Origin: an uncultured Clostridia bacterium
Lineage (GTDB): Bacteria > Bacillota > Clostridia > TANB77 > CAG-508
DNA: 64,000 nucleotides
NCBI GenBank assembly: GCA_944390285.1
Contig: CALXPN010000006.1
Span: 1-64,000, forward strand
Reading direction: 5' to 3'
Below are positions 9,785 to 19,510 of the stretch, one piece after another. The notes under the pieces were generated by a model. It had not been told where the DNA came from, made no database searches, and saw only the letters and a program-made list of their open reading frames with translations. Every line of letters starts with the position of its first letter. Position 1 is the first letter of the stretch. The translations under genes were made by a program, and so were the position numbers.

Positions 9785-10894
9785 TTATATATACTCCCTT
9801 CTAATTATATCATTTGTTTGTAATGGTGTAATATCTATCTCCACAATAGTACCTATATTAATATTATTACTATTTGTTATATCTATAATTGAATGATACA
9901 TCCCAAGTCTTCCAATTATTGGATAATATTCTTCATCAATTTTTACTTTTAGATTATTATTTTTAAATATTTTTTTTAATTCCATAAGAACAGATATTAT
10001 ATTATTTTTTAGAGAAAAGTCATCTCTTAATTTATTTCTATTTAATCCATCAACATATCCAACAGGTATAATAGCTATTTTAGTTTCTTTTTTTGTTTTA
10101 TAAGTATTACCATAACTTATATTATAGCCTTTAGGTAAACTTTTTATTTCTATAATTTTAGTTTTAAAATTTCCTATTTTTTTTAAGTTTTCTTTTTTTA
10201 TTAGTGTTCTCCCTTGTATAATAGACCCTAACCTAACCCCATCTAATCTCATATCTGGATATTTTAAAAAAGCAGTAGATGCCGAGCAATGTCTAATAAT
10301 TTTATCTGAATATAAATCTAAATTTTTTAAATTTTCTATAACCTCATTAAACCTATTAAATTGTAATCTTGTCCATTTTTCATTTATAGGATTAGAAAAA
10401 TGTGTAAAAATACCTGTTATTATAATTTTTTCATTTTTATTAAAAACTTTTGAAATAGATTCTATGTCATTATATAGAAAACCATATCTTCCAAAACCTG
10501 TATCTATTTTTATATGGATTTTTACATTTGATTTTTCTAAATTATTCAATTTTTTTTCTAATAATTCATATTCATATATATTTCCTATTGTTATTGTTAT
10601 ATTGTTTTGAATTAATTTTTCCAAATCCTCTTCTTCTGTACATGGAGTTAACATTAAAATTTCTTGTGATATTTTTTCTTTTCTTAAAATCAAAGCTTCT
10701 TCTAAGTTTGCAACTGCAAGAATATTAATTTCGTTCTCTATAAGAAAACTCGAATATTGAACTAAATCTAACCCCATTCCGTTGGCTTTTACAACTCCAA
10801 TAATTTTTGTTTTTGGATTATCTTTTTTTAAAATTTCTTTTATAATGTTTAAATTATTTTTTAAATCCTGTTTATTTATTTCTAATTTCTTCAT
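9785..10894 (-). CDS. alr: Alanine racemase
   Basis: This PLP enzyme interconverts L- and D-alanine to supply D-Ala for peptidoglycan. The cofactor Lys36 lies in VVKANGMG, a variant of the usual VVKANAYG. HIKIDTGFGRYGF in the barrel and YGNTYKT with the catalytic Tyr, followed by IPVGYVDGLNR, are all present. Length 369 is normal. The stop codon abuts the GTG of the DUF1189 gene. It lies just downstream of the FemABX-type gene, so this stretch is wall-oriented. It could be specialised for another amino acid, which sequence alone does not exclude. Confidence 0.94.
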   Translation of the reverse strand: MKKLEINKQDLKNNLNIIKEILKKDNPKTKIIGVVKANGMGLDLVQYSSFLIENEINILAVANLEEALILRKEKISQEILMLTPCTEEEDLEKLIQNNITITIGNIYEYELLEKKLNNLEKSNVKIHIKIDTGFGRYGFLYNDIESISKVFNKNEKIIITGIFTHFSNPINEKWTRLQFNRFNEVIENLKNLDLYSDKIIRHCSASTAFLKYPDMRLDGVRLGSIIQGRTLIKKENLKKIGNFKTKIIEIKSLPKGYNISYGNTYKTKKETKIAIIPVGYVDGLNRNKLRDDFSLKNNIISVLMELKKIFKNNNLKVKIDEEYYPIIGRLGMYHSIIDITNSNNINIGTIVEIDITPLQTNDIIRREYI

Positions 10895-10958
10895 TTATAA
10901 AACCTTTTTAATAAAATTAATCAAATTTTATATTATAATACTTAAAAAAATATTAAAT

Positions 10959-11852
10959 TTATTTTTTACCAGAAAATTTCTTTTTAAAAGTTCTCAAACT
11001 TCTAAATGTTTTTTCTGCTATTTTATATAATTTATATATTAATGGTTTATATGGAATATATATTTCACCTATAAATTCTGTAAAATCAGCATTAAAACCT
11101 TTCTTAAACCTATATAATCCATATTGAGGATGAGATTCATCTACTACACCTGAAACACCACGAAAATCATAAATATCTGCTCCTCTTTTTATTGCTTCTT
11201 TTATCATTGTCCATTGAAGCAGATAATTCGGCATAAGATTTCTATGTTTATTACTACTTGCTCCATATAAATACCAAACTTTATTTCCATACATTATTGG
11301 TATAATACCGGCTATTGGCTGATTTTCATAATATGCCATTAATAATTTCATATGTTCTGGAGCAAGTTCATCATACATTTTTTCAAAATATGATAAAGAT
11401 CTTATTATAAAATTATCTCTTTCACCTGTCTCAACCATTATTTTATGAAAATCTTTTAAATCTTCTTTATTACCTTCTTTTATAACTACTCCTTTTCTTC
11501 CTGCTAAACGAATATTATATCTTGTTTTTTGATGAAAAGCTGAAAAAATCTCTTCTTCTGTTTTCCCTTTTAAATTTAATCTAAAAACAAATCTAGGTTG
11601 AATTTCATCTTTGAAATCTTTACTATCATCTTTTATTTTAAAACCTTTGTGAGTAATTATTTCTCTGAATTTTTCATCACTTTTTAAAATATCTGGTTCT
11701 ACTCTTAAAACAAATGCTTTATATTTTTTGGCAAGCAAATTTGCTCCTTCTACTAAATCTGATATTACTTTTTCATCATATATATCACATACCGGTCCTC
11801 TTGCTGAATACATTATATTTCCGAAAAAATGGAATTTTACGTATCCAAACAC
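10959..11852 (-). CDS. FemABX-type peptidoglycan aminoacyltransferase, C-terminal part (frameshifted)
   Basis: This frame holds most of a FemABX (tRNA-dependent interpeptide-bridge) transferase. Recognisable parts are SARGPVCDIYDE, RVEPDI, KTRYNIRLAGRKGV, YLYGASSNKHRNLMPNYLLQWTMIKEA and YDFRGVSG. The N-terminal third is in the preceding frame (11785-12018). The two frames join exactly if one T is removed from a run of six (coding strand, 11824-11829), giving KIPFFGNIMYSARGP and a normal 352-residue protein. The ATG beginning MFGYVKF is therefore probably not a real start. It is either an indel error or a genuinely broken gene. Confidence 0.85.
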   Translation of the reverse strand: MFGYVKFHFFGNIMYSARGPVCDIYDEKVISDLVEGANLLAKKYKAFVLRVEPDILKSDEKFREIITHKGFKIKDDSKDFKDEIQPRFVFRLNLKGKTEEEIFSAFHQKTRYNIRLAGRKGVVIKEGNKEDLKDFHKIMVETGERDNFIIRSLSYFEKMYDELAPEHMKLLMAYYENQPIAGIIPIMYGNKVWYLYGASSNKHRNLMPNYLLQWTMIKEAIKRGADIYDFRGVSGVVDESHPQYGLYRFKKGFNADFTEFIGEIYIPYKPLIYKLYKIAEKTFRSLRTFKKKFSGKK

Positions 11853-12018
11853 AAAGACTTCCTTTTATACTTCCTTTATCATCTTCTGATAATATAACTT
11901 CTTTAATCCAATTCGTTTTTACATTTCCCCATTCAAGAGACTGCTGAAAATTACATCTTTCATGTGATTCAAGAAACTCCTTATAGAGTTTTTTATCTTT
12001 TTCTTCTAATAATCTCAT
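11785..12018 (-). CDS. FemABX-type peptidoglycan aminoacyltransferase, N-terminal part (frameshifted)
   Basis: This 77-codon frame carries the FemABX start. It includes FLESHERCNFQQSLEWGNVKTNW, typical of the family's opening, then a D..G.I.G sheet segment and IRKIPFF. After the run of six T's it reads about 12 foreign residues and stops. The remainder of the protein continues one frame over (10959-11852). The gene follows cysS on the same strand by about 20 bases. Confidence 0.8.
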   Translation of the reverse strand: MRLLEEKDKKLYKEFLESHERCNFQQSLEWGNVKTNWIKEVILSEDDKGSIKGSLCVWIRKIPFFRKYNVFSKRTGM

Positions 12019-12038
12019 GAATAAAATTCCTCCACATT

Positions 12039-13427
12039 TTATTTTTTTTCTAATATTGTTCCTTCTTTATTATCTTTTACTAAATATCCTTTTTTTATTA
12101 AAATATCTCTGATTCTATCTGATTCTTCCCAATTTTTATTTTTTCTTGCTTCATTTCTTTGAAGAAGTAATTCATTTATTTCTTCAGGAAAATCTGATGT
12201 TTTATTTTTTGAATAATTTTTTAAATCTAATCCTAAAACTTCATCAAACTTTAAAAGAAGATTTTGTAATTTTTTTGATTTTTTAGGATTTCTAATAATT
12301 TCCCATACAATACTCATTGCAACAGGCATATTTAGATCATCATTTATCGCTTCTAAAAATCTTTTTTCATAGTCTTCAATTTGTTCGTTTGTTACATCCT
12401 CATTACCTTGACTATGTTTTAAATAACCTTCTCTTAATCTATTTAATGCTATTTTTGCTGCATCCATTGCTTCAAAAGTAAAATTTATTTGTGCTCTATA
12501 ATTAGATGTATAATTAAACATTCTATAAACTAATGGTTCATATCCTTTTTCTTCTAAATCTTTTAAAGTATATAAATTATTCAGACTTTTAGACATTTTT
12601 CCACCATTTACTTGCAAAAATTCTACATGCATCCAATAATGTGCTGGTATTTTCCCACAAAAGCCTTTACTTTGAGCAATTTCATTTTCATGATGTATTG
12701 GAATATGATCAACTCCACCTGTATGAATATCAAATTCTTCACCTAAATATTTATAACTCATAGCAGAGCATTCTAAGTGCCAACCTGGGTATGATTTTCC
12801 AAAAAAAGAATCCCATTTCATTATATGGTTTTCAGGAGCTTTTATCCAAAGTGCAAAATCAGAGATATTTTTCTTATTTTTATCGAATTCAACTCTTGCA
12901 CCTGCTTTTTGATCCTCTACATTTCTATTTGATAACACTCCATATTTATCTAATTTTGAAGTATCAAAATATATTGTATCTTCTGTCTGATAAGTATAAC
13001 CATTTTCTATAATTTTTTTTACATATTCTTCCATGACATCAATATGCTCTGTAGCTCTTGCTACAATTTCAGGTCTATCTATATTTAATTTATCTATATC
13101 TTTTAAAAACGCATTCATATAAAATTCTGCTATTTCATATGGATTTTTATTTTCTCTTCTTGCTGCCTTCATCATTTTATCTTCGCCTTCATCAGCATCT
13201 GAAACTAGATGTCCAACATCTGTTATATTCATCACATGTTTTAATTTATAACCATTATATTTTAAAACTCTTCTTAAATTATCCATAAATAAATAAGCTC
13301 TTAAATTACCTATATGTGCAAAATAGTATACAGTAGGTCCACATGAGTATATTCTCACTTCTTTTGCATTAATAGGAATAAATTCTTCTTTTTTTCTTGT
13401 TAGTGTATTATAAAATTTTATACTCAT
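12039..13427 (-). CDS. cysS: Cysteinyl-tRNA synthetase
   Basis: This class I enzyme charges tRNA-Cys. YSCGPTVYYFAHIGNLRAY carries the zinc-binding Cys and HIGH motif. The family blocks VGHLVSDADEGEDKM, WHLECSAM and GGVDHIPIHHENEIAQS follow, then the KMSKS loop GGKMSKSLNN. Length 462 is normal. GGAGAG precedes the ATG. It lies between the class A PBP gene and the FemABX-type gene on the same strand. Confidence 0.98.
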   Translation of the reverse strand: MSIKFYNTLTRKKEEFIPINAKEVRIYSCGPTVYYFAHIGNLRAYLFMDNLRRVLKYNGYKLKHVMNITDVGHLVSDADEGEDKMMKAARRENKNPYEIAEFYMNAFLKDIDKLNIDRPEIVARATEHIDVMEEYVKKIIENGYTYQTEDTIYFDTSKLDKYGVLSNRNVEDQKAGARVEFDKNKKNISDFALWIKAPENHIMKWDSFFGKSYPGWHLECSAMSYKYLGEEFDIHTGGVDHIPIHHENEIAQSKGFCGKIPAHYWMHVEFLQVNGGKMSKSLNNLYTLKDLEEKGYEPLVYRMFNYTSNYRAQINFTFEAMDAAKIALNRLREGYLKHSQGNEDVTNEQIEDYEKRFLEAINDDLNMPVAMSIVWEIIRNPKKSKKLQNLLLKFDEVLGLDLKNYSKNKTSDFPEEINELLLQRNEARKNKNWEESDRIRDILIKKGYLVKDNKEGTILEKK

Positions 13428-13451
13428 AATTTCTCTCCTTATACTAATTTT

Positions 13452-13472
13452 TGGGCGGAGATATTCCGCCCA
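13452..13472 (-). other. GC-rich hairpin in the cysS leader
   Basis: GGGCGGA pairs with TCCGCCC around a five-base loop (13453-13471), extended by one A-T pair. On the minus strand it is followed by A's rather than U's, so it is not a standard terminator for the upstream PBP gene. It lies about 25 bases before the cysS start. Confidence 0.45.
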
Positions 13473-13530
13473 TTATTTAATTTATTTTTTTTAAACCTGA
13501 TTCTGGGAAGTCTGGTCTTGTTGTCCGCCA

Positions 13531-16272
13531 CTAGTTTGACCGAGAACTTTGCCCACCTTGTTCTGTTTGAGTTCCACCTGTTGAACCTTGCTCTGGATTA
13601 TCTTCTTCAGTTTGACCTGTGTTATTTTCATCTGTATTTGGTGTTTGTTGTTGATTTTGATTTTGTGGCGGAGTTGTTTGTTGATGATTCTGTTGTTGTT
13701 GCTGGTTTTGTTGTTGTGTAGATTGTTGTTGTTGTGCTGATGCTTGACTATTTTTCCATTCTTGCACCTTTTGATTGATATATGCATCTGCATCTACCCC
13801 CATTAGACCCATTGCTGCTGCCTCTGTTGCTGCTTGGAATTTTATTTGATCTTCTGGTGTTACGTAAGAAGTGGCTCCTCCTGCAACATGTATTGTACAT
13901 GTTCCTGTAGGTGCTGATTGAATAACTCCCTCTGTATGCCAAACAGGATCTCTTTCATATTCTGGAATATATCCCTCAATAACTGTTACATTTGGACAAG
14001 CATCTGTTGCTAATAATTGAGAATCATTACAAATTCTAATTGCTCCATGCCCTTCACAGGTTTCTGTTGGTACATTATCTTCTGAAAATACTTCTGTATA
14101 AACTGATGTACAACTTGCTGATGGTAGTTTTCCTGAAATTTTACAAACCTCTTGTCTTATTATTCCATCAGGCTCCTCAAATTCTGCACTTTCTAGATTT
14201 TCATGTATTTTTGTCATAACAGCATCCCAGATTTTTCCTGCTGGGTTTCCGCTAAAATGAACTGTTGCACTATGTGCATATCCATACCAACAAGTTGCTG
14301 TATAATATGGAGTAAATCCACAAAGCCATCTATCATAATCATCATTTGTTGTTCCTGTTTTAGCTGCTACATCTATTCCATCCATAGCACAATATGAAGC
14401 TGTCATTCCTGATTTTGTAGGCTCTTTTAAAATGTCTGCTTCTATATAAGCATTTTGCTCAGACATAACTCTTCTTTCTTCTTGATTTGGTTCATAAACA
14501 ATATTTCCACTACTATCTGTTACTTTTGTATAATATGTTGGAGTTATATAAACACCACCATTTGCAATAGCTGAATATGCTCCAGCCATATCAGCAGGAG
14601 AAACACCTTCATTTAATCCTCCTAAAGCAAGATTTATTCCTTCAGCAGTAAAATCTGGTAATCCAACACTTTTACAAAATTCAACAGCAGCTTCTGTTCC
14701 TATATTTGTTAAAGCTTTTGCATGTGGAATATTTAATGAAAGACCTATTGCTGTACGCATATTAACTAAACCTTTATATCCATCATAATTTTTTGGACTC
14801 CATGCATTTGAACCTGATCCCCATGTTGTTGGTTTGTCATAATATGTTGTAGCTCCTGTAATTGTTCCTGTTTCTAAACCTGGAGCTATTACAGCTATTG
14901 GTTTCATTGAAGAACCTGTTTGCTTTTTCACTTCTGTTGGATAATTGAAATATCCAAGTTTTGTAGTCGCTGTTCTTTCTTCATCTGAACCAGTTGCTGT
15001 AGCTGCTGCCACTATTTGACCTGTTTTGTGATCTTCTATAACCATAGTTGGAATAGAATATTGTACTATTGTTTCTTCTTCTCCGGTTTCTTTATTTTCT
15101 TCTTTATATTTTGTTTGTTTTATATAAGTGCTTTTTACAATTTCTTCTTCTAAAACTTTTTGAATATCTGTTTTTTGTGTTGTATAAATATGATATCCAC
15201 CACTATATAGAGCCATTTCTGCCATGTCCCTATTCATATCTTCATTATCTGCTATTATTTGATCTAATATTTGTTCTATTGCAGCTTCTGCCACATATGA
15301 AAGATCTGTTGTTACACTAGCACTTTCACCCTTTTGGAACTTAAGTCCATTATCTACTTCACTAATTGCTTGATTATATTGTTCTTCATTAATATAATTT
15401 AGCTCTTTCATTTTTGCTAGAACTGTTTTTGTTCTATCATTTATTTTTTCTTTCATTTCATTTTTCTTTGCTTCATCACCATCATAATCTTCAAATGGTT
15501 TATATGCATTTGGAGAATGATTTATCCCTGCCATAAACGCACATTCTGCAATACTTAAATCTTTTGCACTTTTATTAAAATAATAAATTGAACCTAATTC
15601 AACACCATTTATATCGTCTCCACCAACAAATATTAAATTTAAATATAATTCTAATATTTGATCTTTAGATAAATAATGTTCTACTTGTATTGCTTTTGAA
15701 ATTTCTTTAACTTTTCTCATAACACCAGCCAATGCTGTATTATCTTTTTCTTGTGTTATATTTTTTATAACTTGCTGTGTTATAGTACTACCACCAAAAC
15801 TTGATTTTCCACCATTTAGAATATATGTAACAGTTGCATAAGCAGTTCTTCCTATATCTATACCTGAATGGCTATAAAATCTTTCATCTTCTATAGCAAT
15901 ATATGCTTTAGGTAAATATTCTGTCATATCTGATAAACTAATACTTTTTCTTTTTGTTCCTCCACTTAATGTAGCAATAACTTGACCATCTGCATCATAT
16001 ACTGTAGAATTTTCATGTTTTATAACAAGACTTGCCTCATCTATTTTTAGTTCATCTCCAAAAATACCTACAAAAGCACCAACTAATATTCCAGCACCTA
16101 TTATTATAACTAATATAAGTACTAATATAGTTATTTTTATAGCTTTAGATAGTTTTGGATGTTTGTCTTTGAATTTTACTTTTCCTCCATTAGATTTCTT
16201 TGCTTGTTTTTTAGCTTTTTTATTTAGATCTGATGTTTTTATTCTTTTTGTTTCTTTATTTTCGCTTCCCAT
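13531..16272 (-). CDS. Class A penicillin-binding protein (glycosyltransferase/transpeptidase)
   Basis: This bifunctional wall synthase polymerises and cross-links peptidoglycan. It has a basic cytoplasmic start and one membrane helix (about 45-70). The GT51 domain has catalytic Glu128 in IEDERFYSHSG and the GGSTITQQ motif. The transpeptidase has Ser454 in GSSMKP, SLN, and KTGTTND. A Gln/Asn/Thr-rich tail ends it. GGAGGG precedes the ATG. The tail stops at 13531, but one frame over the same composition (TSGGQQDQTSQNQV) continues to a stop at 13491. A one-base indel near 13545 probably truncates the tail and is unlikely to affect catalysis. Confidence 0.95.
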   Translation of the reverse strand: MGSENKETKRIKTSDLNKKAKKQAKKSNGGKVKFKDKHPKLSKAIKITILVLILVIIIGAGILVGAFVGIFGDELKIDEASLVIKHENSTVYDADGQVIATLSGGTKRKSISLSDMTEYLPKAYIAIEDERFYSHSGIDIGRTAYATVTYILNGGKSSFGGSTITQQVIKNITQEKDNTALAGVMRKVKEISKAIQVEHYLSKDQILELYLNLIFVGGDDINGVELGSIYYFNKSAKDLSIAECAFMAGINHSPNAYKPFEDYDGDEAKKNEMKEKINDRTKTVLAKMKELNYINEEQYNQAISEVDNGLKFQKGESASVTTDLSYVAEAAIEQILDQIIADNEDMNRDMAEMALYSGGYHIYTTQKTDIQKVLEEEIVKSTYIKQTKYKEENKETGEEETIVQYSIPTMVIEDHKTGQIVAAATATGSDEERTATTKLGYFNYPTEVKKQTGSSMKPIAVIAPGLETGTITGATTYYDKPTTWGSGSNAWSPKNYDGYKGLVNMRTAIGLSLNIPHAKALTNIGTEAAVEFCKSVGLPDFTAEGINLALGGLNEGVSPADMAGAYSAIANGGVYITPTYYTKVTDSSGNIVYEPNQEERRVMSEQNAYIEADILKEPTKSGMTASYCAMDGIDVAAKTGTTNDDYDRWLCGFTPYYTATCWYGYAHSATVHFSGNPAGKIWDAVMTKIHENLESAEFEEPDGIIRQEVCKISGKLPSASCTSVYTEVFSEDNVPTETCEGHGAIRICNDSQLLATDACPNVTVIEGYIPEYERDPVWHTEGVIQSAPTGTCTIHVAGGATSYVTPEDQIKFQAATEAAAMGLMGVDADAYINQKVQEWKNSQASAQQQQSTQQQNQQQQQNHQQTTPPQNQNQQQTPNTDENNTGQTEEDNPEQGSTGGTQTEQGGQSSRSN

Positions 16273-16427
16273 ATGCCCTCCTTTTATAAGTAAGACTTAA
16301 AATTTTAAAAATTAGTGCTTATTATCATAGGTATTATATTACAATTACATAAAAAGATAAAGCTTTTTTTATTATTTTTTTATTAAAATTTATATTTCAT
16401 ATTTTTATTTACATTATATTATAAATA

Positions 16428-17285
16428 TTAAAATAAGTCTTTAATATCTTGAAAAACATAAGCTCCCTCTGCTATTAAATTATTAGTTCCTTTAGAATAT
16501 TCTGACATAATATTTCCAGGAACTGCAAAAACATCCTTTCCTTGTTCTAAAGCATAATCAACAGTTATTAAACTTCCACTTTTTTCTTTTGCTTCTACTA
16601 CTATAATCTTCTCTGCTAAACCACTTATAATTCTATTTCTTAAAGGAAAATTATATCTTTCAGGTTTAGTTCCTAATTTAAATTCAGAAATAATAGTTCC
16701 ATTTTGTTCTAAAATTCTTTCAAAAACTCTTTTGTTTTCTGCAGGATAAATCTCAATATCTGATATACCTGTTCCCAACACTGCAGTTGTTCTTCCAAAC
16801 TTACTATCTAATGCTCCTAAATGTGCATATTTATCTATTCCAATAGCTAAACCACTTATAATATTTATTTTTCTATCTGCTAGTTCTTTTGCTATTTTCC
16901 TTGCAATACTTTTTCCATAATTTGTTGCATTTCTTGCTCCTACAATAGCTATTCCTTGATTATTTAAATTTTCTAAATTGCCTCTTAAATAAATAATAGC
17001 TGGACTATTTTTTATATATCTTAATTTTTTAGGATATTTTTCAGAACAATATGTAATTATTTGTATTTCATTTTTTTCCATATATCTTACATATTTGTCT
17101 AAATTGATTTTATTTTTTTCATTTAGAATTATACTTATTATTTTTTCATCTAGCTTTAATTTTTCTAAATTATTTTTAGTTGAATTCCATATATTTTCAG
17201 TACTTTTAAATTTTTTTAATAAGTCTAATTTATTTTTATTACTAATTTCGATATTTGAAAACCAAATATCACAAAAATTTACCAT
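16428..17285 (-). CDS. dprA: DNA-processing protein DprA/Smf
   Basis: DprA binds incoming single-stranded DNA and loads RecA. The Rossmann-like core is clear: IVGARNATNYGKSIARKIAKEL, GLAIGIDKYAHLGAL, TAVLGTGISDIEIYPAENK, GTIISEF, PLRNRIISGL and SGSLITVDYALEQGKDVFAVPGNI. The upstream TTG/ATG extension is rejected because AAGGAGAG correctly spaces the ATG at 17285, giving 285 residues. The protein ends at DIKDLF without the C-terminal winged-helix domain found in many DprA proteins. It is not next to topA as in many Firmicutes. Confidence 0.92.
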   Translation of the reverse strand: MVNFCDIWFSNIEISNKNKLDLLKKFKSTENIWNSTKNNLEKLKLDEKIISIILNEKNKINLDKYVRYMEKNEIQIITYCSEKYPKKLRYIKNSPAIIYLRGNLENLNNQGIAIVGARNATNYGKSIARKIAKELADRKINIISGLAIGIDKYAHLGALDSKFGRTTAVLGTGISDIEIYPAENKRVFERILEQNGTIISEFKLGTKPERYNFPLRNRIISGLAEKIIVVEAKEKSGSLITVDYALEQGKDVFAVPGNIMSEYSKGTNNLIAEGAYVFQDIKDLF

Positions 17286-17383
17286 AAGCAAAGCTCTCCT
17301 TCTATATTTATTTTTTTTTGAAATTTTTAATAAGAAAATTTTATAAAACATTTATTTTGATTTAAAATAAAAAGAATATAATT

Positions 17384-17420
17384 ATATCTCATGAAAACTT
17401 AAAAAGTTTTCATGAGATAT
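17384..17420 (-). terminator. Terminator of folD
   Basis: A perfect 17-base stem with a three-base loop (arms 17384-17400 and 17404-17420) lies about 30 bases after the folD stop and ahead of dprA. The following sequence is T-rich but interrupted. Confidence 0.7.
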
Positions 17421-17451
17421 TTATTAAGAATAATATGAATAAAAATTTAAA

Positions 17452-18315
17452 TTAATGAACAGCTTTAACTTGATTTTTGATTTTAGCTGCTTTAACTAAA
17501 TTTGATAAAAGCATTGCAATAGTCATTGGTCCTACTCCCCCTGGAACTGGTGTAATATAACTTGCCTTTTCTGAAACTTTTTCAAAATCTACATCTCCAC
17601 AAATTGTTCCATCTTCTAGTCTATTTATTCCAACATCTATTACTACTGCTCCATCTTTTATCATCTCTTTTTTTACAAATCTAGGTTTTCCTATTGCTGC
17701 AATCACAATATCTGCATTTTTAAGAATTTTATCTATATTGTTTGTTCTTGAGTGACAAACAGTAACAGTTGAGTTTTTATTTAGCATACATTGAATCATT
17801 GGTTTTCCTACAATATTACTTCTACCTAATATTACAGCATTTTTTCCTTCTGTTTCTATATCATATTCTTCTAACATTTTTATAATTCCGTATGGAGTAC
17901 ACGAAATAAATGCATCTTCACCTATACTTAGATTTCCAACATTTATAGGATTAAAACCATCAACATCTTTTTCTGGTGAAATTGTTCTAAAGGCTTTATT
18001 TATATCAATATGTTTTGGAACTGGACTTTGAAGTAAAATACCATGAATCGAATTATCATTATTTAATTTTTGTATAATATCTAGCAATTCTTTTTCTGTT
18101 AAATTTGAATCATATAGATACTCTTCAAATTCTATCCCTACTTTTTCACATGCTTTTGATTTATTTTTTACATATACTTGAGAGCCCGAATCATCTCCCA
18201 CCATAATTACAGCAAGTTTAGGATTAATTCCATTTTCTTTCAATTCTGCTACTTCTTTTTTTAGTTCTCTTCTAATTTTCTTTGCAAGTTCTTTTCCATT
18301 AATTATTTCCGCCAT
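17452..18315 (-). CDS. folD: Bifunctional methylenetetrahydrofolate dehydrogenase/cyclohydrolase
   Basis: FolD interconverts methylene-, methenyl- and formyl-tetrahydrofolate in one-carbon metabolism. YVKNKSKACEKVGI carries the catalytic Tyr and Lys. GILLQSPVPKHI, the signature DVDGFNPINVG, the NADP site GRSNIVGKPM and PGGVGPMTIAMLLSN are all present. Length 287 is normal. It is the last gene of the dpaA-uppP-sortase-SH3-folD run, 38 bases after the SH3 gene. Confidence 0.97.
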   Translation of the reverse strand: MAEIINGKELAKKIRRELKKEVAELKENGINPKLAVIMVGDDSGSQVYVKNKSKACEKVGIEFEEYLYDSNLTEKELLDIIQKLNNDNSIHGILLQSPVPKHIDINKAFRTISPEKDVDGFNPINVGNLSIGEDAFISCTPYGIIKMLEEYDIETEGKNAVILGRSNIVGKPMIQCMLNKNSTVTVCHSRTNNIDKILKNADIVIAAIGKPRFVKKEMIKDGAVVIDVGINRLEDGTICGDVDFEKVSEKASYITPVPGGVGPMTIAMLLSNLVKAAKIKNQVKAVH

Positions 18316-18353
18316 TTTTATTTCTTGTTAATATATTATTATTAACTTTCCTC

Positions 18354-19493
18354 CTACAATTTTTCATTATTTACTTTTATATAATACATGCTTCCAAATA
18401 ACATAATAACTGCACTTATTACTATTATTACATATATGTATTTTGATATATTCCTTCCTACCTCAGGCAAAACTCCAACTTCTGCTTGAATATTTGCCAA
18501 AAGCTCTTCATTTGTTTGATTTGTATTTTCTACAACATTTTCATTATTTTCTTCATTTTGAACTTCATCCGGTGATTCTGTTGTTAACAATCTTGATGCT
18601 ACATATACAGTTTGTCCATTATAATCTATTCTAGACCATCCATTATCTGCATATCCTGTTCTTGTAACTTCTTGTCCTTCTGTTAAATACCCTACTTTTT
18701 CACTAGATGTACTCCAACTTGCTCTTAAATTACAATTTTGTGTTGCATATAATTTCTCATTTGTATCTTTAAATTCCACAGGATCTGGTTCTTGTTCCTC
18801 TGTAGATAAATATTGTCCCAAAATATATGCTGTAGTACCATTATATTCAACTCTAGACCAGCCATTACTTCCAATTCCTGTTCTTTTTAATTGTGTTCCT
18901 TTTATTGCACTTCCTACAATATCACTGCTTGTTGAATAGCTTTTCCTAACATTTACTGTTGCTGTTGTATAAACAGTTTCATTTACACTCGAAAATGTAA
19001 CCTGCGAATTATTATTACTATTGTTATTAGAATTATTATTGCTATTATTGTTATTATCACTACTATTGTTATTACTGGAAGAACCTCCAGTTGAAGCTCC
19101 TACTATATTTACTGAACCTGATTTTGATCCACCATTTTCTATTGCATTTCCACTAGAATCTGATATTACAATTCCGGTTGCCTCAACTCTAGCAGTTCCC
19201 TCTTTTGAAGCTGTAAAAGATACTGAATTCGGAAAATCACTCATACCAGCCATGTATACTAAATTTTTTGAACTACTTGTTCCATCACTAAAAGTAATTT
19301 TTATAGTTGCTTGAGCTGAATACGCATTTGATGGAAGAATCAGTGCTACTGTAAAGTTACTACCAACATTTACTGATGATGGACAATTTAGTCCTGCAAT
19401 ACTACTTGCATTTACATTGGTTATAAAACATGAAGCAGTTCCTATTATAAATATAAATAAAATAAATGTTAATTGAAATAATATTTTCTTCAT
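18354..19493 (-). CDS. Exported SH3-domain protein with LPEVG sorting signal
   Basis: A signal peptide (residues 1-30) is followed by an Ig- or cohesin-like beta domain (about 33-130) and a Ser/Asn linker. Two bacterial SH3 domains follow (about 170-235 and 245-305), each with NVR/NLR..S.S...VG....G and NGWSR..YNG. An acidic linker then leads to LPEVG (342-346), a hydrophobic helix (about 352-371) and a short tail with Lys. This end is a sortase sorting signal with Val in the Thr position. A sortase gene lies 17 bases upstream in the same operon, so this is its likely substrate. Bacterial SH3 domains often bind peptidoglycan; the target is unknown. Confidence 0.85.
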   Translation of the reverse strand: MKKILFQLTFILFIFIIGTASCFITNVNASSIAGLNCPSSVNVGSNFTVALILPSNAYSAQATIKITFSDGTSSSKNLVYMAGMSDFPNSVSFTASKEGTARVEATGIVISDSSGNAIENGGSKSGSVNIVGASTGGSSSNNNSSDNNNNSNNNSNNNSNNNSQVTFSSVNETVYTTATVNVRKSYSTSSDIVGSAIKGTQLKRTGIGSNGWSRVEYNGTTAYILGQYLSTEEQEPDPVEFKDTNEKLYATQNCNLRASWSTSSEKVGYLTEGQEVTRTGYADNGWSRIDYNGQTVYVASRLLTTESPDEVQNEENNENVVENTNQTNEELLANIQAEVGVLPEVGRNISKYIYVIIVISAVIMLFGSMYYIKVNNEKL

Positions 19494-19510
19494 CTGTGTC
19501 CACCATCCTT

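Noticed and set aside
13491..13793. Separate Gln/Asn-rich gene overlapping the PBP end
   Set aside because: Only its last part makes sense, as the shifted end of the PBP tail; the rest is a shadow of the tail.
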